Shown piece by piece: positions 1 through 12,085 of a stretch of 64,000 nucleotides of DNA. Within the stretch, counting starts at the first letter, position 1, and each line of letters opens with the position of its first letter. The stretch spans positions 8,470,501 through 8,534,500 of the forward strand of contig NC_134995.1 of NCBI RefSeq assembly GCF_050947335.1, given 5' to 3'. A model generated the notes under the pieces. It worked only from the letters and a program-made list of their open reading frames with translations, had not been told where the DNA came from and ran no database searches. The stretch comes from Megachile rotundata. Its lineage: Eukaryota; Arthropoda; Insecta; Hymenoptera; Megachilidae. The translations under genes were made by a program, and so were the position numbers.

Positions 1-335
1 AAATTTTTGAGAATTTTGGTTGAGGTGGGTTGGAGAGAGTTTGAGAGTTTGAGAGTTTGAGAGTTTGAGAGGTTGAGAGTTTGAGAGCTTCAGAGTTTGA
101 GAGTTTGAGAGCTTCAGGGTTTGAGAGTTTGATCATTTAAGAGTTTGATCATTTGAGAATTTGATCATTTGAGAGTTTGACCATTTGAGACTTTGGCAAT
201 TTGAGAATTTGATCGTTTGAGAGTTTGACCACTTGAGAGTTTGATCATTTGAGAGTTTGACCATTTGAGAGTTTGAACATTTGAGAGTTTGATCAGTTAA
301 GAGTTTGACCATTTGAGACTTTGAGAGACTTTTTA
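1..335. repeat. T/G/A minisatellite (10- and 15-bp units)
   Basis: From about 40 to 130 the unit is gagagtttga (10 bp); from about 130 to 330 it grades into 15-bp variants of gagtttgatcattt and gagtttgaccattt. The 79-codon minus-strand frame here is a by-product. Confidence 0.9.
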
Positions 336-830
336 GATTTCTAGAATTTGATCTAATCCAGGTAGGATCCACATAGGATTAGGTCTTTATGAATTATTAA
401 GTATTGCGATTTGGTCAAATCCTAAAGATCTCAGAGATCCATAAATCCACATTTGAAGGTTTTCTATACTGACATAATTCTGCAGCAACACTCATCTATT
501 TTGCTACCTTGCTACGTACCAGGTCCCCAATTCTAACCCCAAAAATCGATAAACCCACATTTCAAGGTCTCCCCATGTTCCCACAATTCCACAAACTTCT
601 CTTAGAAGCTCTCAAACCATTCCACCCATCAAATCCTAATAATCTCAAAAACCCACCTATCCACATATCCACATCTCCCAACTCCCCAAGCAAAATCCAT
701 AACCACAATACAAAAAATCCATAAACCCACATATCAAAGTCTCACAACTCCACCTCAACTCGACAATTTCCTCTCTACATTTCCACTTCAAAGTTCAAAG
801 ATCCTTCACAAAGTTAACCACCGATTTTTT
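336..830. other. A/C-rich degenerate DNA
   Basis: No gene seen. A phrase of the type aaacccacatttcaaggtct recurs loosely at about 446, 551 and 722, so this may be an eroded repeat. Confidence 0.5.
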
Positions 831-1250
831 CCGCAGCTGAGACCTGCAGGATCTAGCAGGACAATTCAAGCCCGGCCACAGACGCACCGGCATGGCGGAC
901 CGTATTAGCCATAAATTCAATTACGATCGAGATTAAACCGTGGCAGAACTCTCGGAACAGGGCAGCCGTGTTTAACCGTAAGTTACAATGTATCGGACAT
1001 TTCTCCGGCGTATAGTTCCGACGGTATTTTATGGCTCATTGTGATGTCGGCCATTATTCACGTTGCAGTTATAACGAAGGATTAAATTATAATGGCCCGT
1101 TTCCACGGTTAACGGTACGACTATTATTGTAACAATAAATATGCATTCGTAATTGCCTTGTGGTTCGAGCCGCGTGAATGGAACTACGCATAAATATGTT
1201 AATTTTCGGTGCACAAAATGGCGGACGTACTATTCGTTCGATCTTCAACA
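831..1250. other. Unique GC-balanced island
   Basis: Non-repetitive sequence with CpGs and several taa-rich, homeodomain-like patches; includes aaaatggcgg at about 1215. No coding signal. By position a candidate hh regulatory element. Confidence 0.4.
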
Positions 1251-1331
1251 GGTTCATTTTGTTTATAAGGTTCACTCTTTTATGAATCAGGTTCACTCTT
1301 TTATGAATCAGGTTCACTATTTATTTATGAA
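1251..1331. repeat. 21-bp tandem repeat, about 4 copies
   Basis: Units start ggttcact and end atgaatca. Copies at 1269-1289 and 1290-1310 are identical, flanked by one diverged copy on each side (1251, 1311). Confidence 0.9.
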
Positions 1332-2228
1332 ACTTTCATTTTTTAACGAATAATATTTTTTTAAAGGCTCTCTATAAAGCAAGTATACGATGTACAAAAT
1401 ATTCTCTCAAAGTTTGAGCTGTAAATTTAAATTCAAGATGGCGTCCAAATAAAGGTTACATAGAATTATGTAGGTAAAGTAGAATTTTTTTAACAATTTC
1501 TTTATTTATTTAAAACTATTTATGTGTCAATAATTGTTCTGTACATTAAGTCTTTAAGTAAAAGTTTAAATTTTAATTTTAGACCCCAAACTTTGAGAAG
1601 ACATTTTGAAATAAAATAATAACCATTGTATACAAATTATGTATATACTATAAAGTAACTTGTAATATAATTTTTATGTGAATTTTATATAATTTATATA
1701 TTTTGTATTATATTGAAAGTGAAAAGAAGATTTTATAAGCTATTTTAGAGTTCACGAACCTAGTAAATTCGCGTAGGAAAATAAAAGAACAAAAAAGAAA
1801 GAGAAGTAGCTGACGTCGTCGAAAATTTACGAAAACGAAAAGCTATAAGATCACGAGGAGATATCGATGATGGAGGACTTTAATTATGTCCGACCGTGAT
1901 CATGTTACGACTGCCGACCTATCACTACACAAATCTGTCAGGATTTTCTTGACCGTTTTCAATAGATCGTCGGTAATCCTTGGACTTTTCGTTCCTGTTT
2001 TGGGTTGTCGTTTTCGGACCAGATACCGTGGGCTATTTTTGTGAGAACGTGTGGGCGAGATTTGGAAATGTCAAGGATAGGTTTTTCAGACTTTTGGGAG
2101 ACGTAATGTAACTCCTTGAATGCAGGTGTATTTAAATTGTACATTTTAATTTGTGTTGGACGGTGTATGTGGTTTGTGGGATTTTAAGGTTGAATGAGGT
2201 GGAGGATGTTGGAGAGTGAAATTGGGAA
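1332..2228. other. AT-rich then unique DNA, no gene
   Basis: 1332-1750 is very AT-rich and carries caagatggcg at about 1435-1444; 1750-2228 is unique. The short frames are not coding-like. Confidence 0.4.
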
Positions 2229-2480
2229 ATTCTGGAATTGTGGAATTACGAAATTATGGAATTGTGGAGTTGTGGAATTGTGGAATTATGGAATTGCGGA
2301 GTTGTGGAATTATGGAATTGTAGAGTTGTGAAATTATGCAGTTGTAGAATTATGAAATTATGGAATTGTGGAGTTGCGGAATTGTGGAATTATGGAATTA
2401 TGGAATTATGGAATTATGGAAATGTGGAATTGTGGAATTGTCGAATTGTCGAATTGTGAAATTGTGAAATTATAAAATTG
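2229..2480. repeat. 9-bp tandem array (tggaattrt family)
   Basis: About 27 tandem 9-mers of tggaattgt/tggaattat/tggagttgt. The 9-bp length keeps one frame open (MELWNCGIVELW-like), which is not a gene. Confidence 0.95.
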
Positions 2481-2659
2481 TAAGATTGCAAAATTTAGAA
2501 ATTGTAAGATATGGTATATAAAGTACAAGACTTTGTGTTTGTGAAATTTCAAAGTATCAAGGTTTTGAAATTTAACAAAATTTGGGAATATAAGATTTTT
2601 ATAGTCAATTTAGATGTTTTGAAATTCAAAAATTTTATAATCTTAAAAATGTAAGGCTT

Positions 2660-3440
2660 TAAAATTCCAAAATTCCAAAATCCTAAAACTCTCAAATCCC
2701 AAAACTCAAAAATTCCAAAATTCCAAAATTCCAAAATCCCAACTCTTCCAAAATTCCAACTCTCCTACAATTCCAATTCTCCCCAATCCCAACTCTCCCC
2801 AATCCCAGCTCTCCCAAATCCCAAATCTCCCAAACCCCAAGACTCCAAAATCTCAACTCTCCCAAATTCCAAAACTCCAAAATCCCAACTCTCCCAAAAT
2901 CCCAACTCTCCCAAAATCCCAACTCTCCCAAAATCCCAACTCTTCCAAAATTCCAACTCTCCCAAAATCCCAACTCTCCTACAATTCCAATTCTCCCCAA
3001 TCCCAGCTCTCCCAAATCCTAAATCTCCCAAACCCCAAAGCTCTAAAATCCCAACTCTTCCAAATTCCAAAACTCCAAAATCCCAACTCTCCCAAAATCC
3101 CAACTCTTTCAAAATTCCAACTCTCCCAAAATCCCAACTCTCCTACAATTCCAACACTTCCAAAATCCCAACTCTCCCTAATCCCAGCTCTCCCAAATCC
3201 CAAAACTCAAAAAATCCCCACTCTCCCAAAATTCCAACGCTCCCAAAATTCCAACTCTCCCAAATTCCAAAACTCCAAAAGCCCAACTCTCCCAAAATCC
3301 CAACTCTCCCCAATCCCAACTCTCCCAAACCCCAAACCTCCCAAATTTCCCAAATCCCCCAAATTTCCCACATCTCTCAAATTCCAAATCTCCAAACCCC
3401 CATAATTCAAGCCCTGCAAAATTCCAAAACCCCAAAACTC
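2660..3440. repeat. C/A-rich minisatellite, 17-bp unit with ~198-bp higher-order repeat
   Basis: Monomer approx cccaaaatcccaactct (17 bp) with shorter variants. The phrase aatcccagct recurs at about 2801, 2999 and 3180, giving higher-order blocks of 198 and 181 bp. The minus-strand translations (GELGFWESWDFGRVG type) are open only because the repeat lacks stops. Confidence 0.95.
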
Positions 3441-4959
3441 AAAAACCCTAAAACTCCAACCCCTTCCTAACTGCTACCTCTCCCAACGTCTTCCTACGAA
3501 AATTTCCCAATAAATCTCCCTCCTCTCCCCACCTATCGATATCTGATATTCGCGTAATGTCTACCGCACTCGTGCGTTGTTTGTCGATCGTTAAGTCCAT
3601 TGTAAAGGTATTAGCGAAGGGTGCGCAACCTGTAAGGGACTCGAAGGTCGGCCAAGCAAGGAATTCGAGGGGTCGAGTGGGCCACGGATGTAGATTTGTA
3701 TGTACGAGCTTCCCTTTCTCTCTTTCTCTCTCCGCTTCCATCGTCCACCGAGTCATGAATAAAACTGAATAGCTGAACCGGTAACCTAAACCCAAAGCCA
3801 CTCACCACCTGTTGCTTTTGTATTTGTACAGCATGAACGAATGTTGCTTTCGGTAGAAATGAAACGTGGTTTCACTCCTAACCGTTCTCGCTGTTCCTTA
3901 TTGTACGCTCGTATGCTTACTCGTAATGGATCATTGTTAACGATACTGGCCATGGCTTTGATCTTTCCCAACTCGAGAAATACAAATTTACTTCGCGCTA
4001 TTTGTTTGCGGTTCCCGTTAACGTCTTTGACGTACTGCGAAATTTAAGAATGTGGAAAGATGTTTGGAGAAGGTGAGTCTGGATTTACTGCTGGATTTGC
4101 TTGGAATTTGGGATATTAATAGGTGTGATGTGCTTGAGCTAACTTTTGGGGTACGTTTTTATAAGGAATAGCGAGATTTGGTTGGTTTTGTACAAAGGTG
4201 CAGATTCATAAAATTTATAAACTGTGGATATAGCAAGATCTCAAGTTGCAAAGTTTGAGGATGTACAAATCCTCATATCTTCAAATTTACAAAGTATTCA
4301 AATCCTTAAATTCTACAATCTTAAAATAAAACTCCAAATTCTCAAATACCACAAAGTCTTCAAATTTCCAAACTCCCAAATCTTAAAATTAATCTTAAAC
4401 TTCCGAATTCTAACTTTTGTCATTTTTTACTGAATCCAATCTTGATATGTCTGTAGGTGAATGCGGACGTACAAACTTAAGACGACAACAATTTTTAAAG
4501 GTGAATCAAAGTTTATTCTTAGAAGAGGCGATATATGTAGTTGGTCAAAAGTTTCTCTACCGTGACCACGTAATAACAGCACAACACGTAATAAGGCTAT
4601 AAACCCGACTATTTATCAATTTAATTTAAACGTTTTTAGCGATACCGCTAATCATATTGACACGATGGGATACTGTTTACGCTTCAAAATTCTTGTCGTT
4701 CTTTCAGATACTATAATTTAAAGCACACCGCGAATTATTAACGTAAATATCGCTGTATAATTTGGTAAAGCGTTTGAAATAGTGGGGTCACTATTTTTCT
4801 GAGAAAATATTTAACCTTGTTAATGTGTACTGTTTATTCTCCTAAAATTGAATCATATTTATATTTCTATAATAAAAAATTAATTTTCTGTTACAAATAA
4901 TGAATAATTGAAATGTAAGAATGTATAGAATGTTTTGATATTTTTATCTTGTCAAATTG
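3441..4959. other. Unique island followed by AT-rich DNA
   Basis: 3441-4060 is unique with a CTCT tract at about 3716-3735; 4220-4410 is an eroded caaattctcaaatcc-type repeat; 4410-4959 is AT-rich. No coding signal or RNA gene seen. Confidence 0.4.
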
Positions 4960-6200
4960 ATTACAAGTTATATTGCCACGCGTTATATTGCATAATGTTA
5001 TATTTTTACGCCCTGTATTAACACGAGTTAAATTTCCACGCATTGTATTGCATTGTATTAAATTGCTACGCGTTATATTGCAATACGCTGGATTCCATCG
5101 CATTATATTGCAATTCGCTGGATTCCATCGCATTATATTGCCAAGCGCTAAATTTCCGCGTGTTATATTGCAATATACTGCATTCCATCGCGTTATATTG
5201 CCATGCACTAAATTTCCACGCGCTATATTTCCTCGCGTTATATTGCAACATACTATATTCCATCGCGTTATATTGCCATGCGCTAAATTTCTACGCGTTA
5301 TATTTCCTCGCGTTATATTGCAATACACTGTATTTCATCGCGTTATATTGCCAGGCGCTAAATTTCTACGCGTTACATTTCTTCGCGTTATATTGCAATA
5401 TACTGTATTTCATCGCGTTATATTGCCATGCGCTAAATTTCTACGCGTTATATTTCCCCGCGTTATATTGCAATATACTGTATTCCATCGCGTTATATTG
5501 CCACGCGCTAAATTTCTACGCGTTGTATTGCAATACGCTGGATTCCGTCGTATTGTATTGTCACGCGCTAAATTTCCGCATGTTATATTTCCTCGCGTTA
5601 TATTGCAATATGCTGGAGTCCATCGCATTATATTGCAACGCGCTAAATTTCCACGCGTTATATTGCAATGTGCTGAACTTCATCGTATTATATCTACATG
5701 TCAAATTGCAATATGCTGAATTCCATCGCATTATATTGCAATGCGCTAAATTTCCACGCGTTATATTGCAATATGCTAGATTCCATCGCATTATATTGCT
5801 ACGCACTAGATTTCCTCGTATTATATTGCCACGCGTTGTATTATCATGCATTGAATTGCCACGCGCTATATTGCAACGTACTAAATTATTGCGCGTTATA
5901 TGGTCATGTTATAGTGCCATGCATTATATCGCCACACACTATGTTACCACACATTAAATTGCAAAGCGCTAAATTGCCATATGTTAAATGCACTAAAGTA
6001 TCATATATTACGTATCCTCTCGTTATATCGCAATATGTTATATTGTCACCTGCTACATTAACCCGCGAAATATCGTTACGCTTCATGTCGCTACCCGTTA
6101 CATCACCACGCATTATATTATCACGCGTTACATCATCGCGCGTAACATTGTCACACATTATATCACCTCACGTTATATCGTCACGCATAATAATCAGTAC
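4960..6200. repeat. 15-bp array (cgcgttatattgcca family) with 75-bp higher-order repeat
   Basis: About 80 monomers alternating ttatattgc, ttatatttc and mutated words such as gctaaattt and gctggattc. The word ttatatttcctcgcg and its variants recur at about 5224, 5299, 5374 and 5449, a 75-bp (five-monomer) period. Since 15 and 75 are multiples of three, frames of 248 and 304 codons stay open on the plus strand, plus several on the minus strand. These are not genes. Confidence 0.95.
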
Positions 6201-6850
6201 GTGTTAGATCCGTATTCGCAATTTGATAAATCTGCAGTTAATCTCGTATTAAAGAAAATGTCGACTGGTTTTTTCGCAACGCCGGCAGGTCAGCATCGAA
6301 GGCGAGCTTCGTTATAATTCCGCGGGGCCTGCACGAGCGGCATTAATTCAATTCTTCACACTTGTACGAGCAAGCAGGTAGCAGCGCATCTTGTCACGGG
6401 GAATTAAGATTAACATTCAGAAGCACCGTGTACTGGAGGTCGTTAGCGATATTTACAAGTATGTACGAGCAAGCAATAAACTCGTTGCTGCAGTTATCCT
6501 GGCCGACTGTAAAGCAATAATCGAGTCGTTATCCCGGTTGTAGGTGAACGTCTGCTTCGACGAGCATTCAACTCGAATGTTCGTCACGCTTTGCATTCAA
6601 TGCTTTTATTAGATATCGATTTTATCGTTAACTGCTTAGACTGACAATCGATGATAAACGTTTTATCGTCGTATAGTTTATGAATTATTCAGTCGGCGTT
6701 GATACCTTACCGGTCATTAGGATTATTTAGGACCGCGGAATTGTTTCGCGGTAGGTAATGTTAGAACAATGTGAAAGGTTATTGTTTTACTGCCTGATCT
6801 CGTTTCGAGAGATCGGTTCTTTGGAATAGAGAAATTCCAAACAGCAACTT
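6201..6850. other. Unique island containing an inverted-duplicate segment
   Basis: Non-repetitive, CpG-containing sequence. The words tgtacgagcaagca occur twice (about 6362 and 6463). Positions 6538-6735 are matched in reverse orientation at 13533-13727. Confidence 0.6.
6538..6735 (+). repeat. Inverted duplicate, copy A
   Basis: Matches the reverse complement of 13533-13727. Shared landmarks include gtaggtgaacgtctgcttcg, tcacgctttgcattcaatgc and ttagatatcgattttatcg. By eye about 88% identical over the first ~145 bp, then lower with indels. It is not part of a tandem array. Confidence 0.88.
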
Positions 6851-6989
6851 GAAATTTTCAAGTTGTTAAATTTTTTAGTAGTTTTCAAATTTATTTCTAA
6901 ATCCCTAGACTTCATATTACTGGATCTCAAAATACAGAAATCCTCAACAACAAAGATGTTCAAATATCTAGTTCTAAATTTTGGAATCC

Positions 6990-7500
6990 TAGGGATTTTG
7001 AAATCTAGGGATTTAGATCTAGGATTTTCAGGGTATAGAAAAATTTGAAACTCTGGGGACTCAGGGATCTATCTAGGGATATATCTAGTTTTACATATAT
7101 CTAATTTTAGATATATCCCTAGATAGATCCCTGAGTCTCCAGAATCCTAGGGATTTTTAAATCTAGTGATTTAGATCTAGAAATTTCAAGATATAGAAAA
7201 ATTTGAAATTCTGGTGATTCAGGGATTTATCTAGGGATATATCTAAACTTATCTAAATTATCTCAATTCAGATATATCCCTAGATAGATCCCTGAATCCC
7301 CAGAATTTTAAATTTTTCTATACCATGAAATTCCTAGATCTAATTCACTAGATTAAAAAATTCCTAGGATTCTGGGGATTCAGGGGTCTATCTAGGGATA
7401 TATCTAGTTTTAGATATATCCCTAGAGAGATCCCTGAGTCTCCAGAATTTCAAATTTTTCTATACCATGAAATTTCTAGATCTAAATCACTAGATTTGAA
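6990..7500. repeat. Nested inverted repeats (foldback locus)
   Basis: Three A/A' pairs. 7052-7087 pairs with 7109-7144 (one mismatch, 21-nt loop). 7138-7245 pairs with 7270-7375 (about 93% by eye, ~25-nt loop). 7367-7405 pairs with the start of 7412-7500, whose remainder is again the complement of 6996-7087. Core word of every arm tip: ctagggatatatct. Confidence 0.92.
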
Positions 7501-8473
7501 AATTACTAGAATTCCAAGTCTCCTAATCCCTAAATTCAAAAATAACTAACTCCTAAGTCCTCCTTAAATTTCTAAATCCCTAAATCTCTAGATTCCCATA
7601 TCCCTAGATTCCTCGGTATAAAATTAAAATCAGTAAAAGACTACCAAACTTGTGACCTCAGAAACTTGACAATTCGAAAATTTACAAAATTGCAATCTGC
7701 CATTTGAAAATTCCAGAAATCCACCAAACCTAAAAATTTGAAATTAAAAATGAAAAAAAAAAATTAATTTACGTAGTCGAAAATTTGTGAAGCTCTCGAA
7801 AATTCGGAAAAGTACGAATTTCGAAAATCGGCGAAAAAAGCAGTACGGGGCCGGAATTCACGTGGAACGTAGGATCCTCTCGCCCGGTCCCGTTCTCTCC
7901 GCGCCGGATCCTCGAGCTTGATCCTCTCCATGAATCTCTTCGGGGTGTAGATGGTGAGCCAAGATAGGGGGGCTACTTAAACTTAACCCTTGCTCGAGCT
8001 CGTGCTCTCCGAGGCCAAGGGGACCGGTGAGACCGGAGGCCACACACCAAGAAAGACTAATAGCCGGGAAGATAACGCTCTTAAACACTTTGCCAGGCCA
8101 ATGCTTCTTCTCCCCTGTTGCAACCTGCTTCTACCCGTCGTGCGTCCTTTGCTCCCATCGTGGTCCTTCGCTACCATCGTGCTACCCATTCACCACCGGA
8201 TGGTAAAGCCCGGGATCGATCGGCTGCCAATAACATCGCGAAAAACACGCCAACAACACGCCACGGACGGGAATCCGAGTGCGGGACCCGAAAACACGCG
8301 GCGCGTGGAATATAAATGAGTTGCGTCCGTTTCAGATAAGTGGATTTCGACTGCCTAGTTCGATTTCGGATTCGTTTGATGTTAACGATTGGGAAAATCA
8401 AGTCCATTTACGGATTGAGTCGTAAAGAAACTGAACACTTGCATACGGATTCGATTTAAGGAGATCTAACGGA
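7501..8473. other. Degenerate A/T DNA then unique island
   Basis: 7501-7770 has eroded ccctagatt words; 7800-8473 is a GC-balanced unique island. Frames on both strands (for example 7990-8319) overlap each other and none has conserved motifs, so no gene is called. Confidence 0.4.
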
Positions 8474-9170
8474 GGGGGATATGACCTTGGAAACTTTGAT
8501 TTCTTTCAAACTTTGTACACTTATAAGAGACTGTAAGAGGAACCATTTTGCAAAACCACAACACGCAACTCTCTAAAACAAGTAAGAAAATTAAGTTCAA
8601 AGTTATCATAATTGTCTGGAAGTGATATGAAATGAATACGTCAATTTTTCTTGATTACAACCTTGTATCAGAGCTACTGAACCAAATGCTTCCATATTGA
8701 TTCAATTTTAGTAAGTCTGAGGGAAGACAACATGACCTTGAAAACTCTGATTTCTTTCAAACTTCGTACACTTATAAGAGACTCTAAGAGGAACTATTTT
8801 GCAAAACTGCAACACGCAACTCTCTAAAACAAGTAAGCAAATTAAGTTCAAAATTATCATAATTGTCTGGAAGTGATATGAAGTGAAGTATGTCAATTTC
8901 TCTTGATTACAACCTTGTATCAGAGCTACTGAACCAATTGCTTCCATACTGATTCAATTTTAGTAAGCCTGAGGGAAGACAATATGGCCTTGGAAACTCT
9001 GATTTCTTTCAAACTTCGTACACTTATAAGAGACTCTAAGAGGAACCATTTTGCGAAACCACAACACGCAACTCTCCAAAACAAGTAAGAAAATTAAGTT
9101 CGAAGTTATAATTGCCTAGAAGTGATATGAAATGATGTCCATAAATTTTAGTGATTACAGCCTCATATCA
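8474..9170. repeat. 251-bp tandem repeat, about 2.75 copies
   Basis: The word gatttctttcaaact starts at 8498, 8749 and 9001 (periods 251 and 252). Copies are clearly alike across their whole length, including cacttataagagact and acaacacgcaactct. The third copy is truncated near 9170. Confidence 0.93.
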
Positions 9171-9800
9171 GAGTTTACAAAAGAACTTTCATCGAAAGAT
9201 GTGGACATTTAGGAAAGATGGATATTAAGACCTCTAAGGTCGATCACGCGAACAAATCAATGAGAGATCGATAGCGGCAGGAGTGATCGGTGGGCTGGGT
9301 GGTTCTAGAGGCGTTTAATAACCAACGGGCCATGTTTCTTTGTTAATACCGTGGTTTATTAATAGGTCCCCATTGTCGGGCCGGGTACCCATTCTCATAC
9401 TAGCTCGGTGTGGGCCCATTGTCGAAGGGAACGTGCGGTGCGCGTAATTCCTACCAGATTGATGACCGACCATTACCAGGATTTATCACGCCTGCCAGAC
9501 CGACCATTGTGACGTACGTGTAAATAAAAAAATGACGGTCGTGTGGCTGGATCGACGTGCACGGCCAGGAATTCGTTGTCCTGCGTGACCCTCTATCATC
9601 ATTATGATCGAATCCTAGATCCTTCTTGACATCGGTGGCGTTACACTCTATTTATAGCTGTTATTGACCGACGTAAACGATTTGTTGGTTCTGACGATAT
9701 AATAGACATTTGTCATTTTTGGGGAGAACCTGTGAGAGAACTTGCGAGTTTATGGAAAATGATGTTGCTAAGTTTTCATGATTCCAGTCTTTGTTTGTGA
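9171..9800. other. Unique island, no gene
   Basis: GC-balanced, non-repetitive sequence with no convincing frame. Candidate regulatory DNA by position only. Confidence 0.4.
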
Positions 9801-9809
9801 ATTTTGATA

Positions 9810-10235
9810 TTTGCAAATTTGAGAAATCTAAGAGATTTGAAAAATTTGAAGAATTTAAAAGATTTGGAAAATTTGAAGAATCTAAAAGATTTAGAAAATT
9901 TGAGGAATCTAAGAGATTTGAAAAATTTGAAGAATCTAAAAGATTTAGAAAATTTGAGGAATCTAAGAGATTTGGAAAATTTGAAGAATCTCAAAGATTT
10001 GCAAAATTTAAAGAATCTAAAAGATTTGGAAAATTTGAGGAATCTGAGAGATTTGAAAAATTTGAAGAATCTAAAAGATTTGAAAAATTTGATGAATCTG
10101 AGAGATTTGAAAAATTTGAAAAATCTAAAAGATTTGGAAAATCTGAGGAATCTAAGAGATTTGAAAAATTTGAAGAATCTAAAAGATTTGGAAAATTTGA
10201 GGAATCTGAGAGATTTGAAAAAATGTATAAATATA
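9810..10235. repeat. 27-bp tandem array with alternating 54-bp period
   Basis: Units of 27 bp alternate between ggaatctaagagatttg- and agaatctaaaagatttg-type copies. The plus strand is open for 171 codons (9791-10306) with a 9-residue repeat of the KFEESKRFG type. No start context, splice sites or flanking coding sequence support a protein. Confidence 0.93.
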
Positions 10236-11100
10236 AAAAGTTTAAAAGAACTTTGAAATTGGAAGTTTATAAATCTAGCTATTTTAAAATAAATTTGTTT
10301 ATTTAGAAAGTAAAATAAGATTAAAATTGATTCTCCATCCCATTAAATTCCACTTAAAATTAAATCGATAAATCATATCTGAAGCGAATTTGAATTTTCC
10401 CGCCAAAGGCCAACTCGTCCTTCGATTAAGATCAATACGGCGCCGGTCTCCAGCTAATTGTAAGCAAAAGAAAAAATCTTCACGGAAAAATCTTTGATCC
10501 GTGACGGACATGCCCCGTCACGGTGCCTCTTCACGCTCTTTCCGTTCGCATACATTTCTCAATGCGATTCCTCCTCTTCCTGCTGGCGTAGCTTTCCGGC
10601 TACGGAAACACAGCTCTGTCCAATGTCCGTTTCAGTTGGACGCGCGACTAATCGGCCCGTACAAATATTTAGGGCGACCCAACGTTAGGTCCCTCAACTT
10701 CTGTTTACCGTTTAACCGGCCCGTTGCACAGTAGTTGGCCCTTTTCATCCTGCACCGTGAAGAATCGCGAATCTGATTGCGTCCACTCTGAACGTGGACA
10801 GCCGTCTCGGGGCACGTCACGACTTCCCAATAAATTTACTCGACGGAACGACCGCTTCCGTCCGGCAGCCAGAATCCCTCGGATTCGTTTCACCTCGTCG
10901 CCAAGGATGCTTCCATGTCTTCTCGTCCTTGAGACTCTCACCGATCTCAATGCGATTCCACGCCGTGTCGCACAGCGGCTTTCGACCGGCGAAAGTGTGC
11001 AAAACAGGATTTTTTTTTTGGTGGTTGTAATCGGAGGAGCTTGCGGAATTTTTGTACCGGAGAAACTTCTTCGATGGTAACGTGGGGAAGTTGCACAATT
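10236..11100. other. Unique GC-balanced island
   Basis: Overlapping frames exist on both strands (10724-11080 plus, 10817-11098 minus), with Arg/Ser-rich translations that lack any recognised motif. No gene called. Confidence 0.4.
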
Positions 11101-11345
11101 CTGCGCAATTAATTTGGTAATGTTATAGGGATTATTGGAGACTCTTGTTATATTGCCGTTTCCGACAGTGATGATACTTGTAGATTGATCATTTTGTATA
11201 TTACCATGGGAAGTTGAATAATTTTGCGCAACTAATTTAGTAATGTTATAGGGATTGTTGGAGACTCTTGTTATATTGCCGTTTGGACAGTAGTGATACT
11301 TGTAGATTGATCATTTCGAAATTACGTGGGTTTTTAAATTTTATT
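11101..11345. repeat. 123-bp tandem duplication
   Basis: The word taatgttataggg begins at 11118 and 11241. Both copies carry cttgttatattgccgttt, the same core word as the array at 4960-6200. Confidence 0.9.
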
Positions 11346-11419
11346 GGGTTATGGTGAGTGTGTTGCGTTACTATGAGTTATATTGCCGGTTATTTGAATC
11401 ACCACGCGTTATATTGCCA

Positions 11420-12085
11420 AATCCTTGAATCCTTAAATTTTCCTTGAGGAAAATTTTTATCAAAATTAAATTTGAATCTTTGAATTTTCATATTTCGGAA
11501 TTTTCCAAATTCTAAATTCGCAAATTTATACATCCCTAAATTTTAGAATATAAAAATGACCAAATTCGCCAAATTTTCAAAATTCCTGAATTTCCAAATT
11601 CTCCAAATCTCCAAATTTCCGAATTTCCAAATTTCCGAATTTCCAAATTTCCGAATTTCCAAATTTCCAAATTTCCAATTTCTCAAATTCTAAAAATCCC
11701 ACCTTCCCAGTTTCCCAAAATCTGAAATTCCCAAATCCCTAATTTTCCAAATTTCCCAAATCCCTAATTTTCCAAATTTCCCAAATTTCTAAATACCCTA
11801 AATTTCAAAATTCCCTAAATTCTCAAATTTCTAAATTTCTCAAATTACCAAATTCCCCAAAATTCTCAAATTTCTCAAATTTCTCAAATATCCAAATTCC
11901 CCAAATTCCTAAATCCCCCAAATTTCCAAATTTCCAAATTTCCAAATTTCCAAATTTCCAAATTTCCAAATTTTCAAATTTCCAAATTTCCAAATTTCCA
12001 AATTCTCCAAATTCCCCAAATTTCCGAATTCTGAAAATTCCCGAATCCCTAAATTCTCGGATCCCTAAACCCCCGAATTCCCTAT
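11420..12085. repeat. 8-bp ccaaattt-type minisatellite
   Basis: Runs of ccaaattt and ccgaattt, purest at about 11925-12000, with degraded flanks. The 104-codon minus-strand frame (EIWKFGNLEIWKFGN type) is repeat translation. Confidence 0.93.

Noticed and set aside
1155..1175. tRNA B-box-like ggttcgagcc.
   Set aside because: No A box at the right distance and no cloverleaf can be drawn.
4973..5957. Open frames of 248 and 304 codons on the plus strand.
   Set aside because: They translate the 15-bp/75-bp tandem repeat; frames on both strands are open at once and there is no non-repeat domain.
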